A stretch of DNA of 64,000 nucleotides from Aquimarina aquimarini (GCF_900299535.1 NZ_OMKE01000017.1:37153-101152); one strand, 5' to 3'. Shown: positions 26,567-37,389, numbered from the stretch's first letter. Program-made: numbers and translations. Notes: generated by a model from the sequence alone, not told the origin.

Positions 26567-28552
26567 TTATCGTATTAGAGAAAAACTTCCTGAAAATACC
26601 CTTCTTTTTGTATCTAAACTAGTAGGGTCATCAAACTCAACCCTAAACCAGTACTCTGACGAAGGCATATTTCTTCCATTATAAGTACCATCCCATCCTG
26701 ATCCTCCTGCTCGTAATTGTTTAAGTAATTTACCATATCTATCAAATATATAGATTTGAGCTGTGGATTGATCTTCAATATTTACAAGACTCCATCTATC
26801 ATGAAAACCATCACCATTTGGTGTAAAATATTTAGGGTATCCTAACAATTCTATCAATTCAGAACGAATCTCTGGGGTACATCCAAATTTATTACGAATC
26901 GTTATCATATAATCTCCTGAACTTAAATTTGTGAAAATTGGAGAATCTTGATACTCTCCATCATTTAATTGATACTCATAGTCTGAAACATCTCCTATAG
27001 AAAACTCAGGAATTGCCGATATGGTATAACTATCAAAAAAAGCTTCTTCCCGCACCTCATAATTCACTTTATTCGGAGCCGCTGTAGGAATTAAAGTTAT
27101 TTCATACTTTTCGCCCGTTTCTGGATTAATAGCATTGGTACAGGTGGGAATCATAGCAGACCCTCCTACTCGTGTTATTGACACCGTATAATTTTGTTCT
27201 TCAGTTAACTCTGTCACTACAAAAATAGCATCCTCCTTACCATCCCCATCTATATCTAGATTATCAGGAGTCCAATCATATATATATTTTTGCCCATCAA
27301 TTTTTTCTAAATCCTCACCCAGTTCAACCGCATTTTGTGGTGTTCCATCTTGAAATACACATACACTCCTTTTACCTATAAAAGATTCATTATCCATAAA
27401 AAAAGGTAAAGGCGTTACCAATATATCAAATTGCGCAGGCACATCAGATACACAATCTAAAGCCGTATTCACTATCGAAGCGTATATCGTTTGCGGGTTA
27501 TCTGTATTCTTAAAAGCCGAAATCTCAGATTCTGGGATAGGTTTTTCAGAATTATAATTCTCCTCATTGGCATAATACACAATCTTATAATCAAGATTGG
27601 GAGTTTCTGGAATATTTATATTATTTTTTGTTAAATCAAAAATCGAGACATCTTGATTCATCACAGAAGATGCACATTCTACAAGATCAGGAACACTTGC
27701 ATTCACCAAAGGCCTATCCACAAACGTAATCTCAATCTCATCTGTTACCACATCTCCTTCTGTATCTTCTACCGATATTTGATACCTCCCAGAGGTAGTA
27801 ACATTCAAAAAAGGAGTAGTCTCCCCTATTAGCATATCATACACTGATGTAGATTCATTAAAGATTGCCCACTCATAACTTACAGCACCATCAGTCGTAC
27901 CATTGAGCGCTACCGTTTCTCCTTCACAAACTGTCTGATTTGGCCCTAACAACACTTCCAAGATTGAGCAATCTGTAACTCCTGTTCCTCCTGTTTTCTG
28001 AAAATTAATAAAACCTGGCAGTTGCGAAAAATTCGTTATCAGCACTAAATAATACTCACCTGCTTCTGCATTGGGTATTGTCATAAACTCAGTATAAGAA
28101 GAACTATAGCTACAACTTATTGTATTACTAAACGTGAGGTCTGAAGCGCAGGGTGTAACAGGGTTATCAAAGGGACCATAGCATATAAAGTCTACATCCA
28201 ACTGGGTTCCTGTTCCATCCTCATTTTGTGTTTGCACAATAGTAAACTCCATTGTTCCTGAGTCTTTTATTCTCAAATAATACCAAGCAGGAAAAGGTTG
28301 CGATATTAAACAACCATAATCAGGACCTGATTCTGCTTCTACAGTACAATCAGAATTTAAACTATTGCAATTAGGAAAAACAATACCTGCAACACTACAG
28401 AAAGGATCTGCACCAGTATCTCCTATAGGATCAGAACAAACTGAACCTTGACCTATAGCAGGGTATGCTCCTAAAAAAACAATTAAAAATACTAATAAAC
28501 GAAGTTCGTGGACACCTGTTTTTAATTCTGACTCGTAAAATATAAATTTCAT
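26567..28552 (-). CDS. T9SS type B sorting-domain surface protein
   Basis: The 661-aa secreted protein has a signal peptide (ending GAYPAIGQ) and a Cys-rich N-terminal domain. Two Ig/PKD-like regions follow (around LLGPNQTVCEGETVALNG and VECASSVMNQDVSIF). The C-terminal gliding-motility type B sorting domain begins YPKYFTPNGDGFHDRW and contains IYIFDRYGKLLKQL, GWDGTYNGRNMPS and a basic end SFSLIR. That domain directs export by the type IX secretion system. An in-frame ATG at 28588 would add 12 hydrophobic residues; ATG 28552 gives a better signal peptide. It is a tandem paralogue of the next gene upstream, with nearly identical last 90 residues. Confidence 0.9.
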   Translation of the reverse strand: MKFIFYESELKTGVHELRLLVFLIVFLGAYPAIGQGSVCSDPIGDTGADPFCSVAGIVFPNCNSLNSDCTVEAESGPDYGCLISQPFPAWYYLRIKDSGTMEFTIVQTQNEDGTGTQLDVDFICYGPFDNPVTPCASDLTFSNTISCSYSSSYTEFMTIPNAEAGEYYLVLITNFSQLPGFINFQKTGGTGVTDCSILEVLLGPNQTVCEGETVALNGTTDGAVSYEWAIFNESTSVYDMLIGETTPFLNVTTSGRYQISVEDTEGDVVTDEIEITFVDRPLVNASVPDLVECASSVMNQDVSIFDLTKNNINIPETPNLDYKIVYYANEENYNSEKPIPESEISAFKNTDNPQTIYASIVNTALDCVSDVPAQFDILVTPLPFFMDNESFIGKRSVCVFQDGTPQNAVELGEDLEKIDGQKYIYDWTPDNLDIDGDGKEDAIFVVTELTEEQNYTVSITRVGGSAMIPTCTNAINPETGEKYEITLIPTAAPNKVNYEVREEAFFDSYTISAIPEFSIGDVSDYEYQLNDGEYQDSPIFTNLSSGDYMITIRNKFGCTPEIRSELIELLGYPKYFTPNGDGFHDRWSLVNIEDQSTAQIYIFDRYGKLLKQLRAGGSGWDGTYNGRNMPSSEYWFRVEFDDPTSLDTKRRVFSGSFSLIR

Positions 28553-28622
28553 TATCAAAACAATTAAAAAAGGGATAAAAAAGACCATAATTGGTCTAGT
28601 AAATTTAATAAATCCTTTGTAT

Positions 28623-28660
28623 AAAAAAAACCTTTTAATTGATTAAAAGGTTTTTTTTAT
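28623..28660 (-). terminator. Hairpin between the two T9SS genes
   Basis: Arms of 17 bp (28623-28639 and 28642-28658) with almost no loop, A-rich on one flank and T-rich on the other. It is a likely terminator for the upstream T9SS gene, so the paralogues may be expressed independently. Confidence 0.8.
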
Positions 28661-28684
28661 ATTTTTATTAATAGAGAGAGAGTG

Positions 28685-30190
28685 CTAACGAATTAGCGAA
28701 AAATTACCTGCAAAAACTCTTCTTCGCATATTTGGATCTCTAGGCTCATTAAACTCAACTCTAAACCAATAATCAGATGAAGGCATATTTTTTCCATTAT
28801 AGGTACCATCCCAACCTGGACCTCCTGCTCTCAATTGTTTAAGAAGCTTACCGTACCTATCAAAAATATAGATCAACGCATTAGGTTGCCCTTCTATATT
28901 AACAAGGCTCCAGGTATCATGAAAACCATCACCATTTGGTGTAAAATATTTGGGATATCCCAAGATCATAATTACGTCTGTTCTTTGTTCGCTATCTGGG
29001 CAATTTGCATACCGGGCGGTAATAAAATAATCTCCAGGAGGAACATCTGTAAATACTGCTGAGGATTGAAAAGGTCTATATTCTATAAAGCCATTGCCTA
29101 TATCTCTATCTAGCCTATATTCAAAATCATTAAAGCCTGCAGCTACAACTTCTGGAGTTGCTTCTACAACCGCTGTTATTGTATAACTTCCTGCAAAAGA
29201 TTCTTCTGCAATAGAATATCCTACCGACACCACTGACGAGGACACATCCAAAATCACTAAATCATCGGGAGATTCAGGCACTTCTGCACCTGTAGTATCA
29301 AAACCACTTAATCTATACACTCCTTCTGTATTGGCTTCCAGAAAAGGAAACATACCTTCAGGATCAGGAATATCAACAAAATTAGTTGTTCCAACCTCTG
29401 CTCTTGCCCATCTAAAAGATACTGCACCTGGAATACTAGGTGGGTCCCCAGGAAATCGCCCTTCTATAGTAACAGGGAAATCACCACAAGTAGCTATATC
29501 TCTACCAACACCTGGCTCGAGTATACTACAATCTGTAGTTCCTGCTCCTGGTTCATCCAAATTTGTTTGTTGCAATTGTATAACACCAGATTCATTAGCA
29601 AAATTGGTAATTAAAATCATATAATACTCACCTGATTGAGCTTCAGGTATAGTTAATGTCTCAATAAAAATATCATCATCTGGAGTCCTAGCATAGCTAC
29701 AATCTATAATATTTGTATTATCCTGATTTTCTATATAATATAATGGATCATCTACATTGTTCACACATTCTGCTGGGCGTATATTATCACCATCTCCATT
29801 ATTATCACATCCTTGGGATAAAACATCACAATTCAAAAACGAAGTAGTAAAAGGCCCCCAAGCAACAAAATCCACATCTAATTGTCTTTCTCCTCTATCC
29901 AAGCGACTATCTTCATCACCATCCACCCATTGCTGGATATCAAAAACCAAACGTCCTGGTTGATCTATACGAATAAAATACCAAGCTGGATTTGGGGTTG
30001 TATTCAGACATCCTATTTCACCTAATCCATCCATATCACCAATTGTATTAGGAAAAGTTAATTCCTGAGAAGCATCAGAACAAAAAGGGCGAGCAATCCT
30101 ACATGCTACATCAAAATCCTGAGCAGATAGAATAGTACTCTTAAATATAAAAAGTAGTAAAATTTTAGGTAATATTTTTGCCATTCTCAT
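28685..30190 (-). CDS. T9SS type B sorting-domain surface protein
   Basis: The 501-aa protein is a shorter paralogue of the downstream gene. Its signal peptide ends STILSAQ. The N-terminal domain has conserved Cys pairs (CRIARPFC, and NPAWYFIRIDQPG shared with the paralogue's FPAWYYLRIKDSG). Acidic Asp-rich segments such as DGDEDSRLDRGE may bind calcium. The C-terminal domain is type B (YPKYFTPNGDGFHDTW, GWDGTYNGKNMPSSDYW, final NFSLIR). Compared with its paralogue it lacks one central Ig-like region. Function is unknown; surface adhesion is inference. The intergenic gap upstream (30191-30471) carries no other gene. Confidence 0.9.
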   Translation of the reverse strand: MRMAKILPKILLLFIFKSTILSAQDFDVACRIARPFCSDASQELTFPNTIGDMDGLGEIGCLNTTPNPAWYFIRIDQPGRLVFDIQQWVDGDEDSRLDRGERQLDVDFVAWGPFTTSFLNCDVLSQGCDNNGDGDNIRPAECVNNVDDPLYYIENQDNTNIIDCSYARTPDDDIFIETLTIPEAQSGEYYMILITNFANESGVIQLQQTNLDEPGAGTTDCSILEPGVGRDIATCGDFPVTIEGRFPGDPPSIPGAVSFRWARAEVGTTNFVDIPDPEGMFPFLEANTEGVYRLSGFDTTGAEVPESPDDLVILDVSSSVVSVGYSIAEESFAGSYTITAVVEATPEVVAAGFNDFEYRLDRDIGNGFIEYRPFQSSAVFTDVPPGDYFITARYANCPDSEQRTDVIMILGYPKYFTPNGDGFHDTWSLVNIEGQPNALIYIFDRYGKLLKQLRAGGPGWDGTYNGKNMPSSDYWFRVEFNEPRDPNMRRRVFAGNFSLIR

Positions 30191-30316
30191 AACATTTAAA
30201 CTTTATTTTCTATTTGTTATAGTTCAATTTGGGACTTAAATATACATAACTTCTATAATAAACCTAATATAGGCAATTGTTTAACATAGCTTTTACTGAG
30301 TGAATCAACAAAATTG

Positions 30317-30324
30317 TATCTTTG
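30317..30324 (+). promoter_or_regulatory. Promoter -7 box before folE
   Basis: TATCTTTG fits TAnnTTTG exactly, but the upstream box is weak. It implies a leader of about 140 bases before the GTG start at 30472. Confidence 0.35.
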
Positions 30325-30471
30325 CAGACTTATAATCTGAATGGTATCTATGTAATTACCATTTAAATTACAAAAAACAATAAAGTAAGAAGTTATTAGA
30401 ACATGTCCTATAGATTATATAACTTCATCATACTTTATAAAAGTTTTGATTAAATAATAAAATTTTGAAGT

Positions 30472-31149
30472 GTGAAAATAGATAAGGCCCTTGAAGCAAT
30501 TGAAGCGTTAGGTGATAATCATATAGCTACTAGCGCTACTACTCCTCTTAGAGAAGATGCCTTTAAACTTAGTGATGCAGAAAAAATTGCTTTGATTAAA
30601 GAAGATGTAAAACATATTATGGAAACCTTAGGATTAGATCTAAGCGATGATAGTCTTAGTGGAACCCCTCAACGTGTTGCAAAAATGTTTGTAAATGAGA
30701 TTTTTTCGGGGCTTCACCCTGATAAAAAACCAAAAGCTTCTACATTCAAAAACCATTATAAATATGGGGAAATGTTGGTAGAAAAAAACATTACTGTATA
30801 TTCAACCTGTGAACACCATTTACTACCTATTGTTGGTCGAGCTCATGTAGCCTATATTTCTAATGGTACTGTTGTGGGATTATCAAAAATGAACCGTATC
30901 GTAGATTATTACGCAAAGCGCCCGCAGGTACAAGAACGTTTGACAATGCAAATTGTGCAAGATCTACAAACTGTACTTGGTACAAAAGACGTAGCCTGTG
31001 TAATGGATGCTAAGCATCTATGTGTAAACTCAAGAGGAATACGAGACATAGAAAGTAGTACTGTTACTAGTGAATTTGGTGGTAAGTTTAAAGAAGAATC
31101 TGTAAAAAGAGAATTTTTGGATTACATCAAGCTTGACACTACTTTTTAA
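30472..31149 (+). CDS. folE: GTP cyclohydrolase I
   Basis: FolE converts GTP to dihydroneopterin triphosphate, the first step to folate. The 225-aa protein has zinc ligands Cys113 and His116 (TCEHHLLP) and Cys184 (HLCVNSRGI). The core motif VGLSKMNRIVDYYAKRPQVQERLT is intact, and GTPQRVAKMF is in the N-terminal half. The start is GTG 30472, which gives the usual length; no in-frame ATG gives the conserved N-terminus. cysS follows 37 bases downstream, probably co-transcribed. Confidence 0.97.
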   Translation: MKIDKALEAIEALGDNHIATSATTPLREDAFKLSDAEKIALIKEDVKHIMETLGLDLSDDSLSGTPQRVAKMFVNEIFSGLHPDKKPKASTFKNHYKYGEMLVEKNITVYSTCEHHLLPIVGRAHVAYISNGTVVGLSKMNRIVDYYAKRPQVQERLTMQIVQDLQTVLGTKDVACVMDAKHLCVNSRGIRDIESSTVTSEFGGKFKEESVKREFLDYIKLDTTF

Positions 31150-31186
31150 TTTTTTTCAATAAAATTCATAAGCATCAATTTATATT

Positions 31187-32683
31187 ATGGCAGCAACTTC
31201 GTTGTATACAAATCAAGAATTAAAGATTTACAACTCCATTTCAGGGCAAAAAGAAACATTCATACCTATTACAGAAGGTAATATTGGCATGTATGTATGT
31301 GGTCCAACAGTATATAGTAATGTTCATTTAGGAAACTGCCGTACCTTTATTTCTTTTGACTTAATTTTCAGGTACTTAAAACATTTGGAATACAAAGTTC
31401 GCTATGTACGAAATATTACTGATGCTGGGCATCTTGAAAATGATGCTGATGAAGGTGAAGACAAAGTGGCAAAGAAAGCACGATTGGAGCAATTAGAACC
31501 TATGGAAATTGTGCAACGATATACATTGGATTTTCATCATGTAATGTCAAAATTTAATACTATTCCACCTAGTATTGAACCTACTGCAACTGGTCATATT
31601 GTAGAACAAATTGAAACCATTAAAACAATTATTGATAATGGTTATGCTTATGAAGCTAATGGCTCTGTATATTTTGATGTAGAAAAATTCAATAAAGATT
31701 ATCATTACGGAAAATTAAGTGGTAGGAATCTCGAAGATATGATTGCAAATACTCGAGAACTATCTGCACAAAGTGATAAGAAAATCCCACAAGATTTTGC
31801 CCTTTGGAAAAAAGCAGAACCTCAACACATTATGAGGTGGCCATCTCCGTGGAGTGATGGTTTCCCAGGGTGGCATTTAGAATGTACCGTTATGAGTACC
31901 AAATATCTCGGGGAACATTTTGATATTCATGGAGGAGGAATGGATCTAAAATTCCCTCATCATGAATGTGAAATTGCACAAGGAGAAGCTGCATGCGGAC
32001 ATGAACCTGTAAACTATTGGATGCATGCCAATATGCTTACTCTTAATGGTAAAAAAATGTCTAAATCAACGGGTAATACAATATCACCAGGAGAGTTATT
32101 CTCTGGTAATAATGATTTTCTAGACAAACCTTTTGACCCGACAATTGTACGATTTTTTATGCTTCAGGCACATTATAGAAGTATTCTGGATTTCTCTAAT
32201 GATGCATTAGAAGCGTCAGAAAAAGGATTTTACAGACTAATAGACGCTATACAATCTTTAAATAATCTATCAATTAGTACAGATACTAATGGATTTAACA
32301 TTCAATCTTGGAGACAAGAATGTTATGATGCAATGAATGATGATTTTAATAGCCCTATTTTGATTGCTAAATTGTTTGATGCTGTTAAGTTTGTCAATAC
32401 TATTAAAGAGCAAAAAAATACAATCTCTGCTCCTGATCTCGAATTACTAAAGCAAACAATGCATAATTTTGTTTTTGATGTTCTTGGATTAGTTAATATA
32501 AACGAAAGCTCTTCTGACATCAGCGATAAACTTACTGGTACTGTTGAGTTATTAATTAATTTACGAGCAGAAGCAAGAGCGAACAAAGATTTTGCTACAA
32601 GTGATAAAATTAGAGATCAATTATTAGAAATGGGGATCCAACTTAAAGATGGTAGAGATGGAACAAGTTTTTCATTAAACTAA
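31187..32683 (+). CDS. cysS: Cysteine--tRNA ligase
   Basis: CysRS charges tRNA-Cys. The 498-aa protein has the zinc cysteine and HIGH-type motif in [18 protein letters not shown], further zinc ligands in WHLECTVM and FPHHECE, and the KMSKS loop in [11 protein letters not shown]. The C-terminal helical anticodon-binding region ends in [11 protein letters not shown]. It sits between folE and yidD in a run of same-strand genes with short spacers. Confidence 0.98.
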   Translation: MAATSLYTNQELKIYNSISGQKETFIPITEGNIGMYVCGPTVYSNVHLGNCRTFISFDLIFRYLKHLEYKVRYVRNITDAGHLENDADEGEDKVAKKARLEQLEPMEIVQRYTLDFHHVMSKFNTIPPSIEPTATGHIVEQIETIKTIIDNGYAYEANGSVYFDVEKFNKDYHYGKLSGRNLEDMIANTRELSAQSDKKIPQDFALWKKAEPQHIMRWPSPWSDGFPGWHLECTVMSTKYLGEHFDIHGGGMDLKFPHHECEIAQGEAACGHEPVNYWMHANMLTLNGKKMSKSTGNTISPGELFSGNNDFLDKPFDPTIVRFFMLQAHYRSILDFSNDALEASEKGFYRLIDAIQSLNNLSISTDTNGFNIQSWRQECYDAMNDDFNSPILIAKLFDAVKFVNTIKEQKNTISAPDLELLKQTMHNFVFDVLGLVNINESSSDISDKLTGTVELLINLRAEARANKDFATSDKIRDQLLEMGIQLKDGRDGTSFSLN

Positions 32684-32689
32684 ATTATT

Positions 32690-32956
32690 TTGGGTTTAAA
32701 AGCAAACATAAAACAAATTCTGATATTCCCTTTTGTCATCTTGGTAAAGTTATATCAGAATTTGATTTCTCCTTTGACTCCTGCTACATGCAGGTACCAA
32801 CCTACATGTTCTCATTATACAATTGAAGCATTACAGAAACATGGAATATTAAAAGGAGGATGGCTTTCTATAAAACGTATTTTTAGTTGTCATCCGTGGG
32901 GAGGGAGTGGTTATGATCCTGTACCCGAAATTGATAATGAATCTATAAAAAAATAA
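32690..32956 (+). CDS. yidD: Membrane protein insertion efficiency factor YidD
   Basis: YidD is a small peripheral inner-membrane protein that helps insertion via YidC. The 88-aa sequence has the conserved [24 protein letters not shown] block (given here in part), [22 protein letters not shown] and [13 protein letters not shown]. The three cysteines are in their expected places. The start is a TTG at 32690, six bases after the cysS stop; no ATG fits. It probably belongs to the folE-cysS transcript. Confidence 0.93.
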   Translation: MGLKANIKQILIFPFVILVKLYQNLISPLTPATCRYQPTCSHYTIEALQKHGILKGGWLSIKRIFSCHPWGGSGYDPVPEIDNESIKK

Positions 32957-33082
32957 ATCAACAGGTGGTTTTATAGCTATACTATTAATAACACATATGC
33001 TTGCTATTTGATTACCTATACAACAATTCAAATTTGTTGTATAAATACCTATATTTAACTTTCAAAAAAATAAAACTCATAC

Positions 33083-34012
33083 ATGATACTATCTAAAATT
33101 ATATGGAACCCAGTTGAAGGAATCGACCTTGGCTTTTTTGTTATTCGTTTCTATAGCCTAATGTTTGTTATTGCTTTTTCTCTAGGATGGTATTTGATGA
33201 AAAAAATCTATATCCGAGAAAATATTTCTATGGAGAAGCTAGATTCTATCTTTATCTATGCAGTTATCGCCACTTTATTAGGTGCTCGCTTAGGGCATGT
33301 TTTCTTTTATGATTGGGGGTATTATAAAAACAACTTGTTAGAAATTCTTTTGCCGTTTAGATTCAAGCCAGAGTTTGAATTTATTGGATTTCAAGGACTA
33401 GCAAGTCATGGAGCTGCTATAGGAATTATTATTGCTATGTATTACTACTCAAAAAATGTAATCCAAAAACATATATTATGGGTATTAGATAGAATTGTTA
33501 TCCCTGTAGCTTTTGGAGGAATATTTGTTCGCCTTGGTAATTTTTTTAACTCTGAAATCATTGGTGAAGAATCAGGAGATTCTCTTTTTGGTGTAAAATT
33601 TGTTCGAGAAGCTATCAGTAAATCTCAAGCAGTAAAAGAAACAGGAATAAAACATGTAAATAATGCATATGCGGCTATTGTCGAGAATCCAAAATTTTCT
33701 GGTTTGTTAGATGCTGTTCCCTATAGACACCCTGCTCAATTGTATGAGGCATTCGGGTATATTTTTGTAGCTATTATTTTATGGTTTATTTATTGGAAAA
33801 CTAATAAAAGAAATCAAAGAGGATTTCTTTTTGGAGTATTCCTTATTTTATTATGGACCGTGAGATTTCTTGTAGAATTTGTTAAGAAAAGTCAAGGTGG
33901 GTTTGAGGACGCACTTGGTGAATCTTTATCTACAGGACAATGGTTGAGTGTGCCATTTATCATTGCGGGTATCTATTTTATAATACGATCAAAGAATAAA
34001 ATATCTGAATAA
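33083..34012 (+). CDS. lgt: Phosphatidylglycerol--prolipoprotein diacylglyceryl transferase
   Basis: Lgt transfers diacylglycerol to the lipobox cysteine of prolipoproteins in the inner membrane. The 309-aa protein has about seven membrane helices. Signature segments are IRFYSLMFVIAF, ARLGHVFFYDW, FQGLASHGAAIG, the Lgt motif VRLGNFFNSEIIGEE, and YRHPAQLYEA. A roughly 30-residue insert after the Lgt motif (around KSQAVKETGIKHVNNAY) is typical of flavobacterial forms. The many lipoproteins in this window are its substrates. It is closed by a terminator shared with prfA. Confidence 0.96.
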   Translation: MILSKIIWNPVEGIDLGFFVIRFYSLMFVIAFSLGWYLMKKIYIRENISMEKLDSIFIYAVIATLLGARLGHVFFYDWGYYKNNLLEILLPFRFKPEFEFIGFQGLASHGAAIGIIIAMYYYSKNVIQKHILWVLDRIVIPVAFGGIFVRLGNFFNSEIIGEESGDSLFGVKFVREAISKSQAVKETGIKHVNNAYAAIVENPKFSGLLDAVPYRHPAQLYEAFGYIFVAIILWFIYWKTNKRNQRGFLFGVFLILLWTVRFLVEFVKKSQGGFEDALGESLSTGQWLSVPFIIAGIYFIIRSKNKISE

Positions 34013-34085
34013 AAAAGTAGACCTTACAGTATTTACTCAACAGTAATTGAAGTAATAATTGGTTTTAAAAAAAGGTAGTAAAAAT

Positions 34086-34116
34086 AAAAATCCGATACGT
34101 TGTATCGGATTTTTTA
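34086..34116. terminator. Bidirectional terminator
   Basis: A 13-bp perfect stem (AAAAATCCGATAC / GTATCGGATTTTT) with loop GTT lies between the convergent lgt and prfA genes. Confidence 0.92.
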
Positions 34117-34117
34117 T

Positions 34118-35194
34118 TTAAAATATTTCGTTGGATTCTTTTAGTTTCTCTGTATTGGCCACCAATTGAAGTTCGTCTATTATTTTCTGAATATCTCCAT
34201 CAATAATATTACCTAAATCATATAATGTCAAACCGATACGGTGATCTGTTACACGACCTTGCGGGTAATTATATGTTCTAATTTTTGCAGATCGATCTCC
34301 AGAAGACACCATACTCTTACGTTTCTCAGAATCTGCTGCTTGTTTCTTTTCTAGTTCCATATCATATAATCGAGAGCGCAGTACTTTTAATGCTTTTTCA
34401 AGATTTTTATGTGATGATTTTTGATCCTGGCAGCTTACAATCATCCCTGTTGGTTCATGGTGCAATTTAATGGCAGAATATGTTGTATTCACAGATTGTC
34501 CTCCTGGGCCTGTAGAGGTTGTTCTTTCTATTCTTACTTCTGTCATATCTAGTTCTACATCAAATTCTTCGGCTTCTGGCAATACCATTACTGTAGCTGC
34601 ACTGGTATGCACACGCCCTTGGGTTTCTGTTTGAGGAACACGTTGCACTCGGTGCACACCTGCTTCAAATTTTAAAATACCATATACATCTTCGCCATTG
34701 ACCTCAAAAATAATCTCTTTATATCCTCCACTTGTACCTTCATTAAGATCAACAACACTTGTACTCCATCCTCTGCCTTCACAATATTTGGTATACATTC
34801 TGAATAAATCTCCTGCAAAAATACTTGCTTCATCTCCTCCTGTTCCTGCACGAATTTCTACCACACAGTTTTTAGCATCTTCAGGATCCTTTGGCACTAG
34901 CATGAATCGAACTTTTTCTTCTAAACTAGGCAACTCTTCTTTGGCTTCTTCCAACTGCATTTTTGCCATCTCTACCATTTCAGCGTCACTACCATCTGCA
35001 ATAATCTCTTCTGCCTCTTTTAGATTATTGGTAAGCTCTATATAAATATCACGCACATCCATCAGTGCTTTAAGATCTTTATATTCTTTATTAAGTTGTA
35101 TATATTTTTTTTGATCTGCAATGATATCTGGTTGAATGATTAAATCAGTCACTTCGTCAAATCTTTGCTTTACAATATTTAATTTATCAATCAT
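34118..35194 (-). CDS. prfA: Peptide chain release factor 1
   Basis: RF1 reads UAA and UAG stop codons. The 358-aa protein carries the catalytic GGQ at residues 231-233 ([11 protein letters not shown]). The codon-recognition P-x-T motif of RF1 is in RVPQTETQG (187-189). The N-terminal helical domain is of normal length. No frameshift element is present; that belongs to RF2. A TACTTTTG box (35230 to 35223, minus strand) precedes the ATG. It is monocistronic. Confidence 0.98.
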   Translation of the reverse strand: MIDKLNIVKQRFDEVTDLIIQPDIIADQKKYIQLNKEYKDLKALMDVRDIYIELTNNLKEAEEIIADGSDAEMVEMAKMQLEEAKEELPSLEEKVRFMLVPKDPEDAKNCVVEIRAGTGGDEASIFAGDLFRMYTKYCEGRGWSTSVVDLNEGTSGGYKEIIFEVNGEDVYGILKFEAGVHRVQRVPQTETQGRVHTSAATVMVLPEAEEFDVELDMTEVRIERTTSTGPGGQSVNTTYSAIKLHHEPTGMIVSCQDQKSSHKNLEKALKVLRSRLYDMELEKKQAADSEKRKSMVSSGDRSAKIRTYNYPQGRVTDHRIGLTLYDLGNIIDGDIQKIIDELQLVANTEKLKESNEIF

Positions 35195-35312
35195 AGTAAA
35201 TATTTCCTATCTGTAGAAGATACAAAAGTACGCTTTTTTACCCAAAACCCATACTAACATTAATTATCTATCATTCATATCTTTACCACAAATCATTTTT
35301 TTTATAATAAAC

Positions 35313-35350
35313 AAAAGCCTTTTGGATATTATATCCAAAAGGCTTTTTAT
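35313..35350 (-). terminator. Terminator after the DUF5018-like lipoprotein
   Basis: 17-bp perfect arms (35313-35329 and 35331-35347) around a single T, with a T-rich end on the minus strand. Confidence 0.88.
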
Positions 35351-35368
35351 TTAATGATTTATATTCTT

Positions 35369-37261
35369 TTATCGTTGTACTGTTAGTGTAAAGTATATTT
35401 CATACTCTACTCCATTATCTTCTACGAGCACATACCCTGTGCGATTACTAAAAACTTGAAAATAACCACTTATTTCTCCTGTTAAAACTGAGGTTGGATA
35501 GGTAAAAAAGCTTCCTATCTCCTGTTCTGGACTTGACCCTAATAAAACTATTTTTTTAATCGTATAGCTTGCTATATTCTCATTAAAAGCAACCCTAACT
35601 TGTCTTGGAAATACTGCACTAGTATCACTGTATAGTGTTGCTTCTGAAACATTCAAAGTGGGATGCTGATTTGGAGGAAGTTTAACGGTTACATCTACTC
35701 CTGTATCTATCCAACCAAAAGCTTCTACATTTCCTTTATAGCGTATGCGGTACGTTCCTGGCTTGATACTTCTATGAATACCAAATCGCATTTCTGTAGT
35801 ATTTACATAATTTGTATAAGAAGTAGTTGTATTAAAAACTACATCTCCTCTTCCATTTATTAATTCTATTTGAACTCTAGAAAAAGAAATATAATCAAAA
35901 TACAAATTCTGACCTGTCAATGTTATCGATGTACTATTAACAAATAATTCATTCTCTCTAATTCCTGTTACAACAGGTGCTTCTCCTTTTGTTATTGTAA
36001 TTGAATTTCCTTCATTATTAAGAAAATCATAAACTGTCTTTACTCCGTCTAATTCAATTACAAATTCATGTCCTGTACCTGCAATTGCAATATCGGTCAT
36101 CAAATCTGGCATTTGCAAAGAAAAACTATCTGAATTATTACTCATCGTTTTTCTTATTAATGGATACTCTACTCCATTTTTTCTGAGGTAAAAATTATGG
36201 TCAGCATATCTTGATTTATCAATGATAGCTGATACCGAGAATATTTGATCTGGTATCAATAACTCTCTAACTGGGTTACTTGCTCCTAATGCATATACAG
36301 AGTTTACTTGTCTGAATTTTGGAGTTCCTTTATCTAAAACAAAATTACTACTTACATCAAAATTATCATGCTCTATAAACACTTCTACTTTATAATAATC
36401 ATTAATATATTCATCAGGAAGTTGAACAGTTATCGTCTTTTGATCAACATCTATAGAATTAACCAACAATCCATAAGAGCGTTCATCATTTTTGATATTA
36501 ACTTTGATACTATCTTTATGAGGGTTAATTTCATTTACATTAAAGGTAACAAGAGCTCCTTTTTCTTTACCACTAAACGTATCCTCTATATCTGATGGCA
36601 AACTTAATTGAGGCAGTACTAGTTCTACAAAAACTAAATATTCTTGTTTAGAACCATCATCTGCTGTTACAATGTGTTTAACTGGATTTGTAAAATCCAA
36701 CGTTTCTCCTGATGCAGGAACAATAGTTGCTTTATCATCAATAACAATAACTGTTTCTAAGGCTTCTATCGGACTTGCATAAGGTACATAATGAATGATC
36801 GTATCTTGATCTTCTTTTACTTTATTAATTAAATCATATCTGGAACTTCCAGGCGCTAGATTATTAAAAGAATGATAATATATATTTGTATCAGAATTTT
36901 CTTTGGTAATCACAGCATAATACTCTTTACTGGTATTATCTTCTGCTGTTACTTCAAAAATAAGGGAATATGTAAAGTCTAATGTAATTCCTGATGCTGG
37001 ATTAATAGTCGCTTTTTCAGAAATTTCTATCACAGGAGTAAGATTGGTAATATCTGCACCTGAAGGGAATTTATAAATAATTGAATCATTCCTTAATGTC
37101 GCTTTATGCTCCTCTCCTTCAACAACAAACTTAACAGATAAGATTTCTTTTTCACTGCTTCTTGATTCATTACCAGAACCTCCATTTGGTTGTGCATCAT
37201 CTCCACTAGAACAAGAAATGATCGTTCCTAACAAAAGAAACATTACAATTATTTTTTTCAT
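35369..37261 (-). CDS. Lipoprotein with DUF5018-like repeats and an IPT-like region
   Basis: The 630-aa protein is a lipoprotein (Cys17 in GTIISCSS) with a Gly/Ser-rich linker after the anchor. Two repeats follow: one contains PVIEISEKATINPASG and ends VTAEDNTSKEYYAVI, the other VIVIDDKATIVPASG ending VTADDGSKQEYLVFV. This is the DUF5018/cadherin-like pattern common in Bacteroidetes surface lipoproteins. The middle has beta-rich segments with an IPT/TIG-like stretch (VTGIRENELFVNSTSITLTGQNLYF). No catalytic motif is seen. It probably stands on the cell surface or in the periplasm; the ligand is unknown. It has its own promoter and terminator. Confidence 0.8.
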   Translation of the reverse strand: MKKIIVMFLLLGTIISCSSGDDAQPNGGSGNESRSSEKEILSVKFVVEGEEHKATLRNDSIIYKFPSGADITNLTPVIEISEKATINPASGITLDFTYSLIFEVTAEDNTSKEYYAVITKENSDTNIYYHSFNNLAPGSSRYDLINKVKEDQDTIIHYVPYASPIEALETVIVIDDKATIVPASGETLDFTNPVKHIVTADDGSKQEYLVFVELVLPQLSLPSDIEDTFSGKEKGALVTFNVNEINPHKDSIKVNIKNDERSYGLLVNSIDVDQKTITVQLPDEYINDYYKVEVFIEHDNFDVSSNFVLDKGTPKFRQVNSVYALGASNPVRELLIPDQIFSVSAIIDKSRYADHNFYLRKNGVEYPLIRKTMSNNSDSFSLQMPDLMTDIAIAGTGHEFVIELDGVKTVYDFLNNEGNSITITKGEAPVVTGIRENELFVNSTSITLTGQNLYFDYISFSRVQIELINGRGDVVFNTTTSYTNYVNTTEMRFGIHRSIKPGTYRIRYKGNVEAFGWIDTGVDVTVKLPPNQHPTLNVSEATLYSDTSAVFPRQVRVAFNENIASYTIKKIVLLGSSPEQEIGSFFTYPTSVLTGEISGYFQVFSNRTGYVLVEDNGVEYEIYFTLTVQR

Positions 37262-37282
37262 TTTTTGGGTTTAAAATTCGCG

Positions 37283-37312
37283 CAAAAGTAATAAATATCA
37301 ATTAATTACAAT
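37283..37312 (-). promoter_or_regulatory. Promoter of the DUF5018-like lipoprotein
   Basis: On the minus strand ATTG (37312 to 37309), 18 bases, then TACTTTTG (37290 to 37283), 21 bases before the ATG at 37261. Confidence 0.55.
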
Positions 37313-37389
37313 TATACCGTACCAAAAGTATGTCAAAACCTTGTCCTCTATCTTCAAGTCTAAAAAAACTGATCCTTATACTAAAAACA

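Noticed and set aside
33017..33043. 10-bp inverted repeat TATACAACAA / TTGTTGTATA between yidD and lgt
   Set aside because: There is no T-run and no matching promoter, so I cannot say whether it is a terminator, an operator or chance in AT-rich DNA.
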